Below, one piece after another: positions 1-5,143 of a stretch of 6,692 nucleotides of DNA; the stretch's first letter is position 1; each line of letters begins with the position of its first letter. A program made the position numbers and the translations under genes. The stretch is from an uncultured Bacilli bacterium (GTDB taxonomy: Bacteria > Bacillota_I > Bacilli_A > RF39 > UBA660): NCBI GenBank assembly GCA_934098445.1, contig CAKOOW010000054.1:1-6692 (forward strand). The letters run 5' to 3'. The notes under the pieces were generated by a model. The model searched no databases. It was not told the origin of the DNA and was given only the letters and a program-made list of their open reading frames with translations.

Positions 1-159
1 GCTTTAGCCGTGTTCATTGTAAACGAGTCCGGCATTGTCTACTACATTTATGCTTCCAGTGCTAATGTGGTTCGTCCGGCGCTTTTTCTGAAATCTAATA
101 TCCAAGTTGATAAAGGCACAGGAGAAAAATCGAACCCGTATACTTTGAAAATGCAGTAA
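1..159 (+). CDS. C-terminal end of a surface protein with VRPxxxLKSN / NPYxL tail (partial)
   Basis: Frame 1 is open from the first base to the TAA at 157-159, giving 52 residues; the start lies before the window. The end reads VRPALFLKSN, then a Gly-rich turn (DKGTGEKSNPY) and TLKMQ. As I recall, this VRPxxxLKSxxxxxxGxGtxxNPYxL ending closes many large pilin-like or adhesin-like surface proteins in uncultivated gut Firmicutes, so export to the cell surface is inferred. Codon use (GCC, GTG, TTC, CCG, GGC) and about 42% G+C differ clearly from the downstream genes, which favour AGT, AGA and TTA. That may mean a highly expressed surface gene or transferred DNA. No terminator follows directly. 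The function of the full protein cannot be judged from this piece. Confidence 0.65.
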   Translation, partial: ALAVFIVNESGIVYYIYASSANVVRPALFLKSNIQVDKGTGEKSNPYTLKMQ

Positions 160-348
160 AGTAAATACGGAATAAATGGTCGCTTGCTTGGCTCTTAGAG
201 AAGCTTGGTTCAGCAGAAAAATAAAGAAGAGAAGAATGAAAATGATAGTAAGTATAAGAAAGAGAAAATCGATGGGCTAGTCCTCGAAGGGGCTTTTAGA
301 TGGCGATAAGCCCTCCGCCAATATCGGAAAAATTAGGGTGTTGACTAA
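160..348 (+). other. Non-coding junction with a G+C-rich structured patch
   Basis: No convincing gene is seen here on either strand. Around 285-326 lies an unusually G+C-rich patch for this window, with several competing short pairings: GGGCTT at 290-295 with AAGCCC at 308-313, GGCG at 302-305 with CGCC at 316-319, and CGATA at 304-308 with TATCG at 322-326. It lacks a T-run and does not look like an ordinary terminator. Short open frames cross it on both strands, but none has a start codon with a ribosome binding site. It is best read as a junction or decayed sequence between the surface gene and the nuclease remnant. Confidence 0.4.
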
Positions 349-788
349 GTCGATGAAAGGTTTATGGTAGCTGATTTATTATTAAATGCTAAAGATAATT
401 ATATAATTAATTTTGAAGCTAATACTTATAATTCAGAATCTATAATTCTAAAGAATACTTATTATACTTATCGTTTAATATTAAATAGACAAGTACTTAT
501 AAAGATGTTAAAATCAATCAAATTAATCTTGATTTAAAATCTTTAGAATTCAATGCTAAAATAATAAATACCACTATTAGTTATGGTGAGTGGACATTAG
601 GAATTATCTTATCGACTAGTGTTAAAAAGTCAAAAAAATTAGCAGGTAATAACCATATTCTAAAGAAAGCAGTGAAATTTATGAAAGTCTTTGAGATTGT
701 TAAAAGGATGTTAAATACTGATACATCTATTGACTATATTGCTGAAATGACTGATTTATATAAAGAAAAAATAATTTCTTTAAAATAG
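349..788 (+). pseudogene. Rpn-family PD-(D/E)XK nuclease/transposase remnant, truncated and frameshifted
   Basis: Two reading frames together give one family signature. From 349 (first ATG at 364), frame 1 reads VDERFMVADLLLNAKDNYIINFEANTYNSE, then a KNTYYTYRL stretch. This matches the D...(I/F)ExN nuclease core followed by the RNTYYTYRL block of Rpn / PD-(D/E)XK family transposases. Around 490-500 the frame must shift: frame 3 continues YKDVKINQINLDLKS, the usual 'YKDIKKVIQINL' block. It ends with a helical tail (VKRMLNTDTSIDYIAEM... LYKEKIISLK, TAG at 786-788) that matches the 'AKKMLKENIDIELISKITGLSKEEIEKL' tail of the family. Frame 1 itself stops at TAA soon after the shift. The N-terminal part is missing (in-frame stop at 346-348) and the middle appears shortened. 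Such genes normally encode mobile, recombination-promoting nucleases; this copy should be inactive. Family assignment is from motif memory, not a search. Confidence 0.75.
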
Positions 789-801
789 TCTTAAAGACTA
801 T
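785..801 (+). repeat. Perfect palindrome at the nuclease remnant stop codon
   Basis: ATAGTCTT and AAGACTAT pair perfectly around a single central A. The remnant's TAG stop is inside the left arm. The core TAGTCTTAAAGACTA recurs with one change at 2318-2332, in the leader of the 2349 gene. It could be an operator or a weak stem-loop at the transcript end. Confidence 0.55.
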
Positions 802-812
802 ATAATTAATTA

Positions 813-847
813 AGAAAGTCATGGTTTAAAAACTGTGGCCTTTTTTT
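813..847 (+). terminator. Intrinsic terminator upstream of the 935 gene
   Basis: A stem with A-T, G-C and G-U pairs and one bulged C forms between about 813-825 (AAAGTCATGGTT) and the AACTGTGGCCTTT segment, with a short A-rich loop, and is followed directly by a T-run. It lies after the nuclease remnant and before the promoter at 873, so it separates the two transcription units. Confidence 0.65.
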
Positions 848-872
848 AAATTTCTAAATATTAATAGAGTAA

Positions 873-901
873 TTGACTTGCTAAAAATTGGAAAATATAA
901 T
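873..901 (+). promoter_or_regulatory. Strong sigma-A promoter for the 935 gene
   Basis: TTGACT (873-878) and TATAAT (896-901) are separated by exactly 17 bases. Transcription would begin near 907-909. The -35 box overlaps the TTG codon at 878, which therefore cannot be the translation start of the long frame that begins there. Confidence 0.88.
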
Positions 902-934
902 AAAATAGTTTATGCGAAAGAGTGGGGAATGAAT

Positions 935-2224
935 ATGGCAACTAGAAAGAAAAGTCCTAAGAAAAATACTAAAAATAAGAGTAATAATAACGCCAAGAAG
1001 ACAGCGAAAGAACTAAAGACTAGTTTAAAGAAGACGGTTGAAAAGAAGACATCACCAAAGAAAACTATGACTAAGAAGAAGACTACTAAGAAGAGTAATA
1101 CTCCGAAGAAAGTTAGTAATCCTAAGAAGACAACGATTAAGGTTCCAGTGAGTTTAGAGCTTCCAAAGACTAAAGAAGAAGTAAGAATAGAAGAAGAAAC
1201 TAAAGAGTTAGAGCTTAAAAAAGAATTAGAAGATAAGATAAAAACTATTGAAGAAAATGAAGCTAAGAAAAGTAAATCCAGATTAAAGAAGAAGAGTAAT
1301 GCTAAGAATATAGCTAGATCTAAGAGTAGTGAGTTTTATAAGAAATTAAAAAAACTTCAAAGAAAGATTAAAATCTATGGACTTAATAGTGTCTTACCGA
1401 AAAAATATCTTATTTGGGGACTTATTGTAATTCTTCTACTTATTACTAGTCTAGTAGTAGGATCTTATATAAGACCGGAAGATATGAGTATTAATTTAGA
1501 TAAAGTATCCGAAGAAATAGATGGGTTAAAGACTTTAAGATTTGATATTAATAATACCCTAGATATTATAAATGATAGTAAGTCTTACAATCTAAATAAG
1601 GAGAATAAGGCTAATCTTCAAGAATATTATGAGTATGATTTTGATCTATTTAACTTAAAGAGAAGTTGGTTAGATGAGTTTAGAATTTATTATAATGAGA
1701 AATCTAAACAGTTATTTATGGTCTTTAAACCTAATAGTGATAATGCTAATAATGTAACGGGGGCAATAGAGAAGTTCTTTAAGACTAAGAAGATTAACGC
1801 TACTAAGGAAGCGTATGATGGTTATATTTTCTATGTTAGTAGTAATGATGATAAAAGAGTAATCAGTAAGATTAAGCAAAGTCAAATAAAGGTTTTTGAT
1901 ATTTTACAAGACTTAAATAAAGATGAGATAAAAGAAGTTTATGGGATAGATAGTAGTCTTTATAAGGATTATAAAGTAAAGACAGCTTGGATTGTAAAAG
2001 CTAATGTAACCGAGTATTTGCTTTTTGAACCGAAGAATAATAAAAGTGCTAAAGAGATAGAAAAGTTAATGGAGGCGTATTATTCCAAAAAAGAAAGTAC
2101 TTGGGAGAAAGATTCTGATAATTTAAATCTTTTACAGAATAGATATACTGGTGAATATAATGGGTATCTGGTATATATAGTATCTAAAGACAATGATTTA
2201 GTCTTACAATTAATTAAGAAGTAG
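935..2224 (+). CDS. Lysine-rich-tailed membrane protein with two tandem DUF4358-like domains
   Basis: The open frame extends up to a TTG at 878, but that codon lies in the promoter. ATG 935 is chosen because GTGGGG (922-927) sits about 7 bases ahead; ATG 929 is too close to it. The product is 429 residues. Residues 1-150 are highly basic and low in complexity (repeated KKSPKK, KKT, KKSN), like histone H1 tails, with a more acidic Glu/Lys helix-like stretch near 80-110. One membrane helix lies at about 158-179 (YLIWGLIVILLLITSLVVGS). Positive charge before it predicts cytoplasmic N-terminus and external C-terminus. The outer part holds two similar units, about 230-315 and 335-428. Each runs from a YxxD/ID-type start, through LFMVFKP or YLLFEPK and an amphipathic helix, to YDGYIFYVSSND or YNGYLVYIVSKD. 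This pattern recalls DUF4358, a family of unknown function in Firmicutes. The basic tail might bind nucleic acid or acidic surfaces; that is inference. An intrinsic terminator overlaps the stop codon. Confidence 0.88.
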   Translation: MATRKKSPKKNTKNKSNNNAKKTAKELKTSLKKTVEKKTSPKKTMTKKKTTKKSNTPKKVSNPKKTTIKVPVSLELPKTKEEVRIEEETKELELKKELEDKIKTIEENEAKKSKSRLKKKSNAKNIARSKSSEFYKKLKKLQRKIKIYGLNSVLPKKYLIWGLIVILLLITSLVVGSYIRPEDMSINLDKVSEEIDGLKTLRFDINNTLDIINDSKSYNLNKENKANLQEYYEYDFDLFNLKRSWLDEFRIYYNEKSKQLFMVFKPNSDNANNVTGAIEKFFKTKKINATKEAYDGYIFYVSSNDDKRVISKIKQSQIKVFDILQDLNKDEIKEVYGIDSSLYKDYKVKTAWIVKANVTEYLLFEPKNNKSAKEIEKLMEAYYSKKESTWEKDSDNLNLLQNRYTGEYNGYLVYIVSKDNDLVLQLIKK

Positions 2225-2242
2225 TAATTTAACTACTTTTTT
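2219..2242 (+). terminator. Intrinsic terminator overlapping the stop codon of the 935 gene
   Basis: AAGTAGT (2219-2225) and ACTACTT (2232-2238) form a perfect 7-bp stem around an AATTTA loop, followed by a T-run. The TAG stop at 2222-2224 is inside the left arm. Confidence 0.8.
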
Positions 2243-2264
2243 GTTTTCTTAGAGCAAAAAAAAC

Positions 2265-2292
2265 TTGACAGATTATTTATTCGTGCTATACT
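2265..2292 (+). promoter_or_regulatory. Sigma-A promoter for the 2349 gene
   Basis: A perfect TTGACA (2265-2270) and TATACT (2287-2292) are separated by 16 bases. The predicted start near 2299 gives a leader of about 50 bases. In that leader, TTAGTCT (2317-2323) can pair with AGATTAA (2327-2333) just before the AGGAGG ribosome binding site at 2339-2344. Confidence 0.85.
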
Positions 2293-2348
2293 AAGTTTTC
2301 TGTGAAAAGGGGGATATTAGTCTTAAAGATTAATAATTAGGAGGATAT

Positions 2349-3056
2349 ATGAAATTAGAAGAATTGATGAATTTAACGAAGATGGTACTTACTTATTTAA
2401 CTCTTGATACTAGTTGTTTAATGGATAAGGGGGTTTTTAATAGTTTAGAAGAGAATATTAGAATGCAATTGAAAAGTTTTTATTCTTATTTAGAAAGAAT
2501 TAAGAAAGGGACTTTTAATATAGATTCTAAAGCTTTGGAAATAACTTATTTTATGGATATTTATAAGGGAATTAAAGAGTATTTAACTAAGAGAGGTTTT
2601 ATGCCTTTAGCTAATAGTGTAGAATATAAAGATTTTTTTAAGAGTATTTTAAGTATTAAAGAGGCTATTAATCCTTTAGATAAAGAGGATTTAAAGAAGA
2701 TGGATTCTTATATGGAAAAGTTACTTTATATTTTATTTAGAGAACATGGTGTCTTATATGAGTTTAGTTTGGATAATGATAAAGTCATTAAGACTAATTT
2801 AGTATTTAGTGATGATGAGATGATTCCTATGAATACTAATCATATTAAGGATTATGCTAAAGATTTACCGGAGAATCTTAAGAGATATAGTAGACCTTTA
2901 AAGGTTTGTTATGAGTTAGATTTAGTGGAAAATAAGGTCTTAAGAGATGGTTTATCTAAAGATGAGGTAGTATCTAGATATATGAATGGTGGTTTTGATA
3001 GACTTTGTCCAGGGGATATTAAGGATATCAAAAGAATTAAGGGTTTAAGTAAGTAA
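2349..3056 (+). CDS. Unrecognised soluble 235-residue protein
   Basis: I do not recognise this family. The start is ATG 2349, with AGGAGG at 2339-2344 and a short spacing of 4 bases. There is no signal peptide and no membrane helix, so it is expected in the cytoplasm. The protein looks mostly helical: an N-terminal helix-rich part (residues 1-140) with segments such as KSFYSYLERIKKG and MEKLLYILFREHG. A more mixed part follows, with a VxKTNLVFSDDEMIP stretch near 146-160, a LKVCYELDLVENKVLRDGL stretch near 183-201, and a basic end (DIKDIKRIKGLSK). Codon use resembles the 935 and 3312 genes. It has its own promoter and terminator, so it is transcribed alone despite lying between two membrane-protein genes. 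It could be a cytoplasmic partner of one of their tails, but only position suggests that. Confidence 0.85.
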   Translation: MKLEELMNLTKMVLTYLTLDTSCLMDKGVFNSLEENIRMQLKSFYSYLERIKKGTFNIDSKALEITYFMDIYKGIKEYLTKRGFMPLANSVEYKDFFKSILSIKEAINPLDKEDLKKMDSYMEKLLYILFREHGVLYEFSLDNDKVIKTNLVFSDDEMIPMNTNHIKDYAKDLPENLKRYSRPLKVCYELDLVENKVLRDGLSKDEVVSRYMNGGFDRLCPGDIKDIKRIKGLSK

Positions 3057-3124
3057 GATAGTAATATACTTATTAGAGATAAGTATTTAATTTCTTAAGA
3101 CTTATTATAAACTGTGGTTATGTT

Positions 3125-3147
3125 AGTACCTTAGAGGTACTTTTTTT
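3125..3147 (+). terminator. Intrinsic terminator after the 2349 gene
   Basis: AGTACCT (3125-3131) and AGGTACT (3135-3141) pair perfectly around a 3-base loop, followed by a T-run to 3147. It lies about 70 bases after the stop codon. Confidence 0.85.
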
Positions 3148-3168
3148 CTGGTTAAATATAAGCATTTA

Positions 3169-3214
3169 GGAAAAATGTGATTTTAAGAGGGTAAAATATA
3201 TGGAAAAATGTGAT
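3169..3214 (+). repeat. Direct repeat of 13 bases (GGAAAAATGTGAT) in the intergenic region
   Basis: The same 13 bases occur at 3169-3181 and 3202-3214, offset by 33. The second copy is part of a tiny open frame (ATG 3200 to TAA 3220, MEKCDK) with an AGAGGG-like site about 9 bases ahead. This could be chance, a leader peptide, or repeated binding sites before the 3312 gene. Confidence 0.4.
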
Positions 3215-3278
3215 AAATAAGTTTTAATGTCTGTTTGGGAATGTTTAGTGAAATTTATTTGCTAAGTAGATAAGAGAA

Positions 3279-3284
3279 TATAAT
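3279..3284 (+). promoter_or_regulatory. Probable -10 box for the 3312 gene
   Basis: A perfect TATAAT lies 27 bases before the start codon, in the only plausible place for a promoter after the terminator at 3125. No good -35 box is seen at 16-18 bases (TATTTG or TTTGCT are poor matches). The promoter may be weak or need an activator. Confidence 0.45.
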
Positions 3285-3311
3285 TAAATTAAAGTAAAAA
3301 GAGGTTAGCAT

Positions 3312-4493
3312 ATGAATAATAATTTGAATACCCAAAATAATAGTAGTAATCAAGTTAGTATGAGTCCTACTAAGGAAAATAGTAATATAGTTAATGGTAC
3401 TTCTTTAGAGAATAAACAAATGATTAGTAATTCTAATACTTTAGAAGATAAGAAACCTGGGATGGATAATACTCTTAAGATTGAGGAAACTACTACGACT
3501 AAGAGTCAACATGGGACTGTGGCCGTAGCCCAGGTGACATCTAATGGAGTTAATGTTCTTACGGATAAATTGCCGGATGCTATAGATATTAGTAATAAGA
3601 TGAAGAAGGTTATTGAGAAGAATGGTAAGAAAGTTAGGATAATGACTAAAAGAGAACTAATTACTAATATAATTCTTAGTGTGGTGTTTATCCTTTTAAT
3701 AGGAGCCGGGGGATACGGAGTATACTATTATTTCTTTTTTAATAATCCTAGGAATTTTGAAGTTAAAGATATTAAGATAGAGTATGGAAGTGAGATTCCT
3801 AGTTCGGTATTAAACTATATAAATTTAACGGATATTAGTGAACCAGATTATACTTTAGACTTATCTAATGTTAAGAAGGATATTGGGACTTATAATTATA
3901 CTGTTAGGTATGGTAATACGGTAAAGACGGGGAAGATTACTATTGAAGATACTACGGCTCCAGTTGTTACTTTTAAAGATAATTTAGAGTTTGAAGAGGG
4001 AAGTACAATTACTAAAGAGATGTTAGTAAGTGAGTGTAGTGATATCTCGGAGTGTAGTTATGATTTTACTAGTCCTATTGACACTAGTAAGACGGGGGAA
4101 GTAGAAGCTAGTATTACGGCTATAGATAATCTAGGGAATAAGAAAGATTATCCAGTGAATATTAATATCTATGAGAAGATTATAAAGATAATATGTAATA
4201 AGAATAATTTAGATATGGAGAAGAAGATTATTACGGTTAGTGAGTATGAGGCTTATTTTAAGAGTGATAAGAGTCTAAAGAAGGGAAAGTATAGAGATAT
4301 AGTATCTATTATAGGAGATACTAATTATGAGACTAATAAAGATTCTTATAAGAGTAATGGTTATATATTAGATGATAGTAAGAAGACTGCTACGAAAGAA
4401 AGTGATATTGATAATATTTCTAATTTAGCTAATCAAGATGATATAAAGATGCATTTAGAAAGTAATGGTTATACTTGTAGAATAGTAGAATAA
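3312..4493 (+). CDS. Single-pass membrane protein with two Ig-like domains and a Cys-containing C-terminal domain
   Basis: ATG 3312 follows AAGAGGT (3299-3305) at a normal distance. The protein has 393 residues. Residues 1-95 are disordered and rich in Asn, Ser and Thr; 96-116 are basic (KKVIEKNGKKVRIMTKR). One membrane helix lies at about 117-141, predicting an internal N-terminus and external C-terminus. Outside, residues about 148-213 form a first Ig-like unit ending GTYNYTVRYGNTVKTGKITI, then the linker EDTTAPVVTF. A second unit spans 216-288 and ends ITAIDNLGNKKDYPVNINI. The 'DTTAPV' linker and the YTV.../A.DNLGN strands are typical of bacterial Ig-like repeats of the DUF5011 type. The last 105 residues match nothing I know. 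Cysteines at 242 and 248, and at 295 and 389, could form disulphides outside the cell. Its plan matches the 935 gene: disordered cytoplasmic tail, helix, external domain. A structural or sensory envelope role is inferred. Confidence 0.88.
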   Translation: MNNNLNTQNNSSNQVSMSPTKENSNIVNGTSLENKQMISNSNTLEDKKPGMDNTLKIEETTTTKSQHGTVAVAQVTSNGVNVLTDKLPDAIDISNKMKKVIEKNGKKVRIMTKRELITNIILSVVFILLIGAGGYGVYYYFFFNNPRNFEVKDIKIEYGSEIPSSVLNYINLTDISEPDYTLDLSNVKKDIGTYNYTVRYGNTVKTGKITIEDTTAPVVTFKDNLEFEEGSTITKEMLVSECSDISECSYDFTSPIDTSKTGEVEASITAIDNLGNKKDYPVNINIYEKIIKIICNKNNLDMEKKIITVSEYEAYFKSDKSLKKGKYRDIVSIIGDTNYETNKDSYKSNGYILDDSKKTATKESDIDNISNLANQDDIKMHLESNGYTCRIVE

Positions 4494-4506
4494 TATGTTA
4501 TTAATG

Positions 4507-4532
4507 AACCTCATCGAAATGATGAGGTTTTT
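4507..4532 (+). terminator. Intrinsic terminator after the 3312 gene
   Basis: AACCTCATC (4507-4515) and GATGAGGTT (4521-4529) form a perfect 9-bp stem with a GAAAT loop and a T-run to 4532, starting 13 bases after the stop codon. Confidence 0.92.
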
Positions 4533-4540
4533 ATGGTTGA

Positions 4541-4587
4541 AAAAAATCATTTAGCAAAAAGCAAAAAAATTGCTTTTTGCTAAATGA
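4541..4587 (-). terminator. Strong 18-bp stem-loop with a T-run on the minus strand
   Basis: The left arm (4547-4564, TCATTTAGCAAAAAGCAA) and right arm (4570-4587) are perfect reverse complements around AAAAA. On the + strand the stem is not followed by T, but it is preceded by six A at 4541-4546. Read on the minus strand it is therefore a textbook intrinsic terminator. No minus-strand gene is seen to its right. It may be left from a lost gene, block antisense transcription into the 3312 gene, or be the edge of a small mobile element. Confidence 0.6.
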
Positions 4588-4616
4588 ATGGCATAATATA
4601 GACAGAGGAGAAATAA

Positions 4617-4784
4617 AAGAAGAAATTAATAAAAAGAAAATATTTACAAGATATGATTGATGTTATGGGAACACCAAATACTAAACATGAAGAGTATCAA
4701 TATGAGGGGATAAGAATTATTAATCTTAAAGATTGGTTAGTGCAAAAAGTTAATACTTATACATACTATATATATAATATATAG
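4617..4784 (+). pseudogene. Remnant of an ATP-binding protein (AAA_14/DUF4143 type) with its middle deleted
   Basis: Frame 3 is open from 4617 to TAG 4782-4784 and reads KKKLIKRKYLQDMIDVMGTPNTK, then HEEYQYEGIRIINLKDWLVQK. The first part resembles the beginning of archaeal/bacterial AAA_14-DUF4143 ATPases ('IKRKYL..mi.....tpdIKvItGvRRsGKS'), but the Walker A loop that should follow is absent. The second part resembles their C-terminal end ('EGIRIINIIDWLL'). So the two ends appear joined after an internal deletion of the ATPase core. There is no normal start codon at the upstream end; a GAGGAG at 4605-4610 could be the old ribosome binding site. Bases from about 4750 encode a Tyr/Ile-rich run that is probably not original. 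Family assignment is from memory of motifs and is moderate. Confidence 0.5.
4766..4784 (+). repeat. A+T palindrome upstream of the toxin-antitoxin promoter
   Basis: CTATATAT (4766-4773) and ATATATAG (4777-4784) pair perfectly around ATA. It ends 8 bases before the -35 box of the toxin-antitoxin promoter. It could be an A+T-rich upstream element, an extra operator, or simple-sequence chance. Confidence 0.4.
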
Positions 4785-4792
4785 ATAGTGGG

Positions 4793-4821
4793 TTGACATA
4801 ATTATACAATTATGATAATAT
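4793..4821 (+). promoter_or_regulatory. Promoter of the toxin-antitoxin operon
   Basis: A perfect TTGACA (4793-4798), a 17-base spacer and TAATAT (4816-4821) preceded by TG at 4813-4814 (extended -10) are seen. An overlapping TATAAT at 4819-4824 is too far for optimal spacing. The ribosome binding site AAAGAGG follows at 4836-4842. Confidence 0.8.
4797..4819 (+). promoter_or_regulatory. Operator-like dyad within the toxin-antitoxin promoter
   Basis: CATAATT (4797-4803) and AATTATG (4808-4814) are perfect inverted arms separated by ATAC. They lie between the -35 and -10 boxes. A second overlapping dyad, ATTAT-G-ATAAT, covers 4809-4819 and reaches into the -10 box. RelB/DinJ antitoxins bind such palindromes through their ribbon-helix-helix domain, so autorepression of the operon here is inferred. 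Confidence 0.65.
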
Positions 4822-4849
4822 AATGTTGTTATAGAAAAGAGGTTTAATT

Positions 4850-5143
4850 ATGGAAACACTTACTAGTGGAATTATTAATGTTCATGTTGATCCAAAAGAT
4901 AAAGAAGAAGCAACTGTTATTTTAAAGGATCTTGGTTTAAATATGACTACCTTAATTAATATGACTTTAAAACAAGTTATTAAAAGAAAAGCAGTTCCTT
5001 TTGAAATTTCTAATCCTACTTATAGTACTGAATTAGAAAATGCTTTAAAAGAAAGTCAAATTATCGAGCAGGAGTATAAGGATGGAAAAAGAACTGGTTA
5101 TAGTAACGCTAATGAAATGGTAAGGTCTATTTTAAATGATTGA
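4850..5143 (+). CDS. dinJ: RelB/DinJ family antitoxin
   Basis: Antitoxin of a type II toxin-antitoxin pair; it neutralises the YafQ-like RNase encoded next and, as in the family, should repress its own promoter. ATG 4850 has AAAGAGG 7 bases ahead. The 97 residues follow the DinJ plan. A strand GIINVHVDP (7-15) and helices KDKEEATVILKDLGLN and MTTLINMTLKQVIKR make the ribbon-helix-helix DNA-binding part, followed by AVPFEI. The C-terminal toxin-binding part runs from about residue 58 (YSTELENALKES) through YKDGKRTGYSNANEMVRSIL. The stop overlaps the toxin start by 8 bases, so translation is coupled. Lys is mostly AAA here (7 of 9 codons), whereas the membrane-protein genes prefer AAG, in keeping with acquisition from elsewhere. 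An operator-like dyad lies in the promoter. Confidence 0.94.
   Translation: METLTSGIINVHVDPKDKEEATVILKDLGLNMTTLINMTLKQVIKRKAVPFEISNPTYSTELENALKESQIIEQEYKDGKRTGYSNANEMVRSILND

Noticed and set aside
1..160. Target gene of a diversity-generating retroelement (variable C-terminal domain)
   Set aside because: No reverse transcriptase, template repeat or initiation motif is visible in the window; the tail alone does not support it.
270..312. A short frame reading DGLVLEGAF, like the start of patatin-like phospholipases
   Set aside because: It stops three residues later (RWR then TAA), has no start or ribosome binding site, and is too short to support homology.
268..357. Minus-strand frame reading FIDLVNTLIFPILAEGL...
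   Set aside because: It lacks a start with a ribosome binding site and ends after about 30 residues; it overlaps the structured G+C patch and is most likely chance.
878..934. TTG 878 (or ATG 929) as the start of the membrane-protein gene
   Set aside because: TTG 878 overlaps the -35 box and precedes the transcription start; ATG 929 is only one base from the GTGGGG ribosome binding site, while ATG 935 has proper spacing.
3057..3124. ATAAGT/ACTTAT pairing as a terminator right after the 2349 gene
   Set aside because: The stem is only 6 bp with a long loop and no T-run; the real terminator is at 3125-3147.
4850..5143. Mycoplasma genetic code (TGA as Trp)
   Set aside because: TGA 5141-5143 ends the antitoxin exactly where the family ends and the toxin begins, and all recognised Trp positions use TGG.
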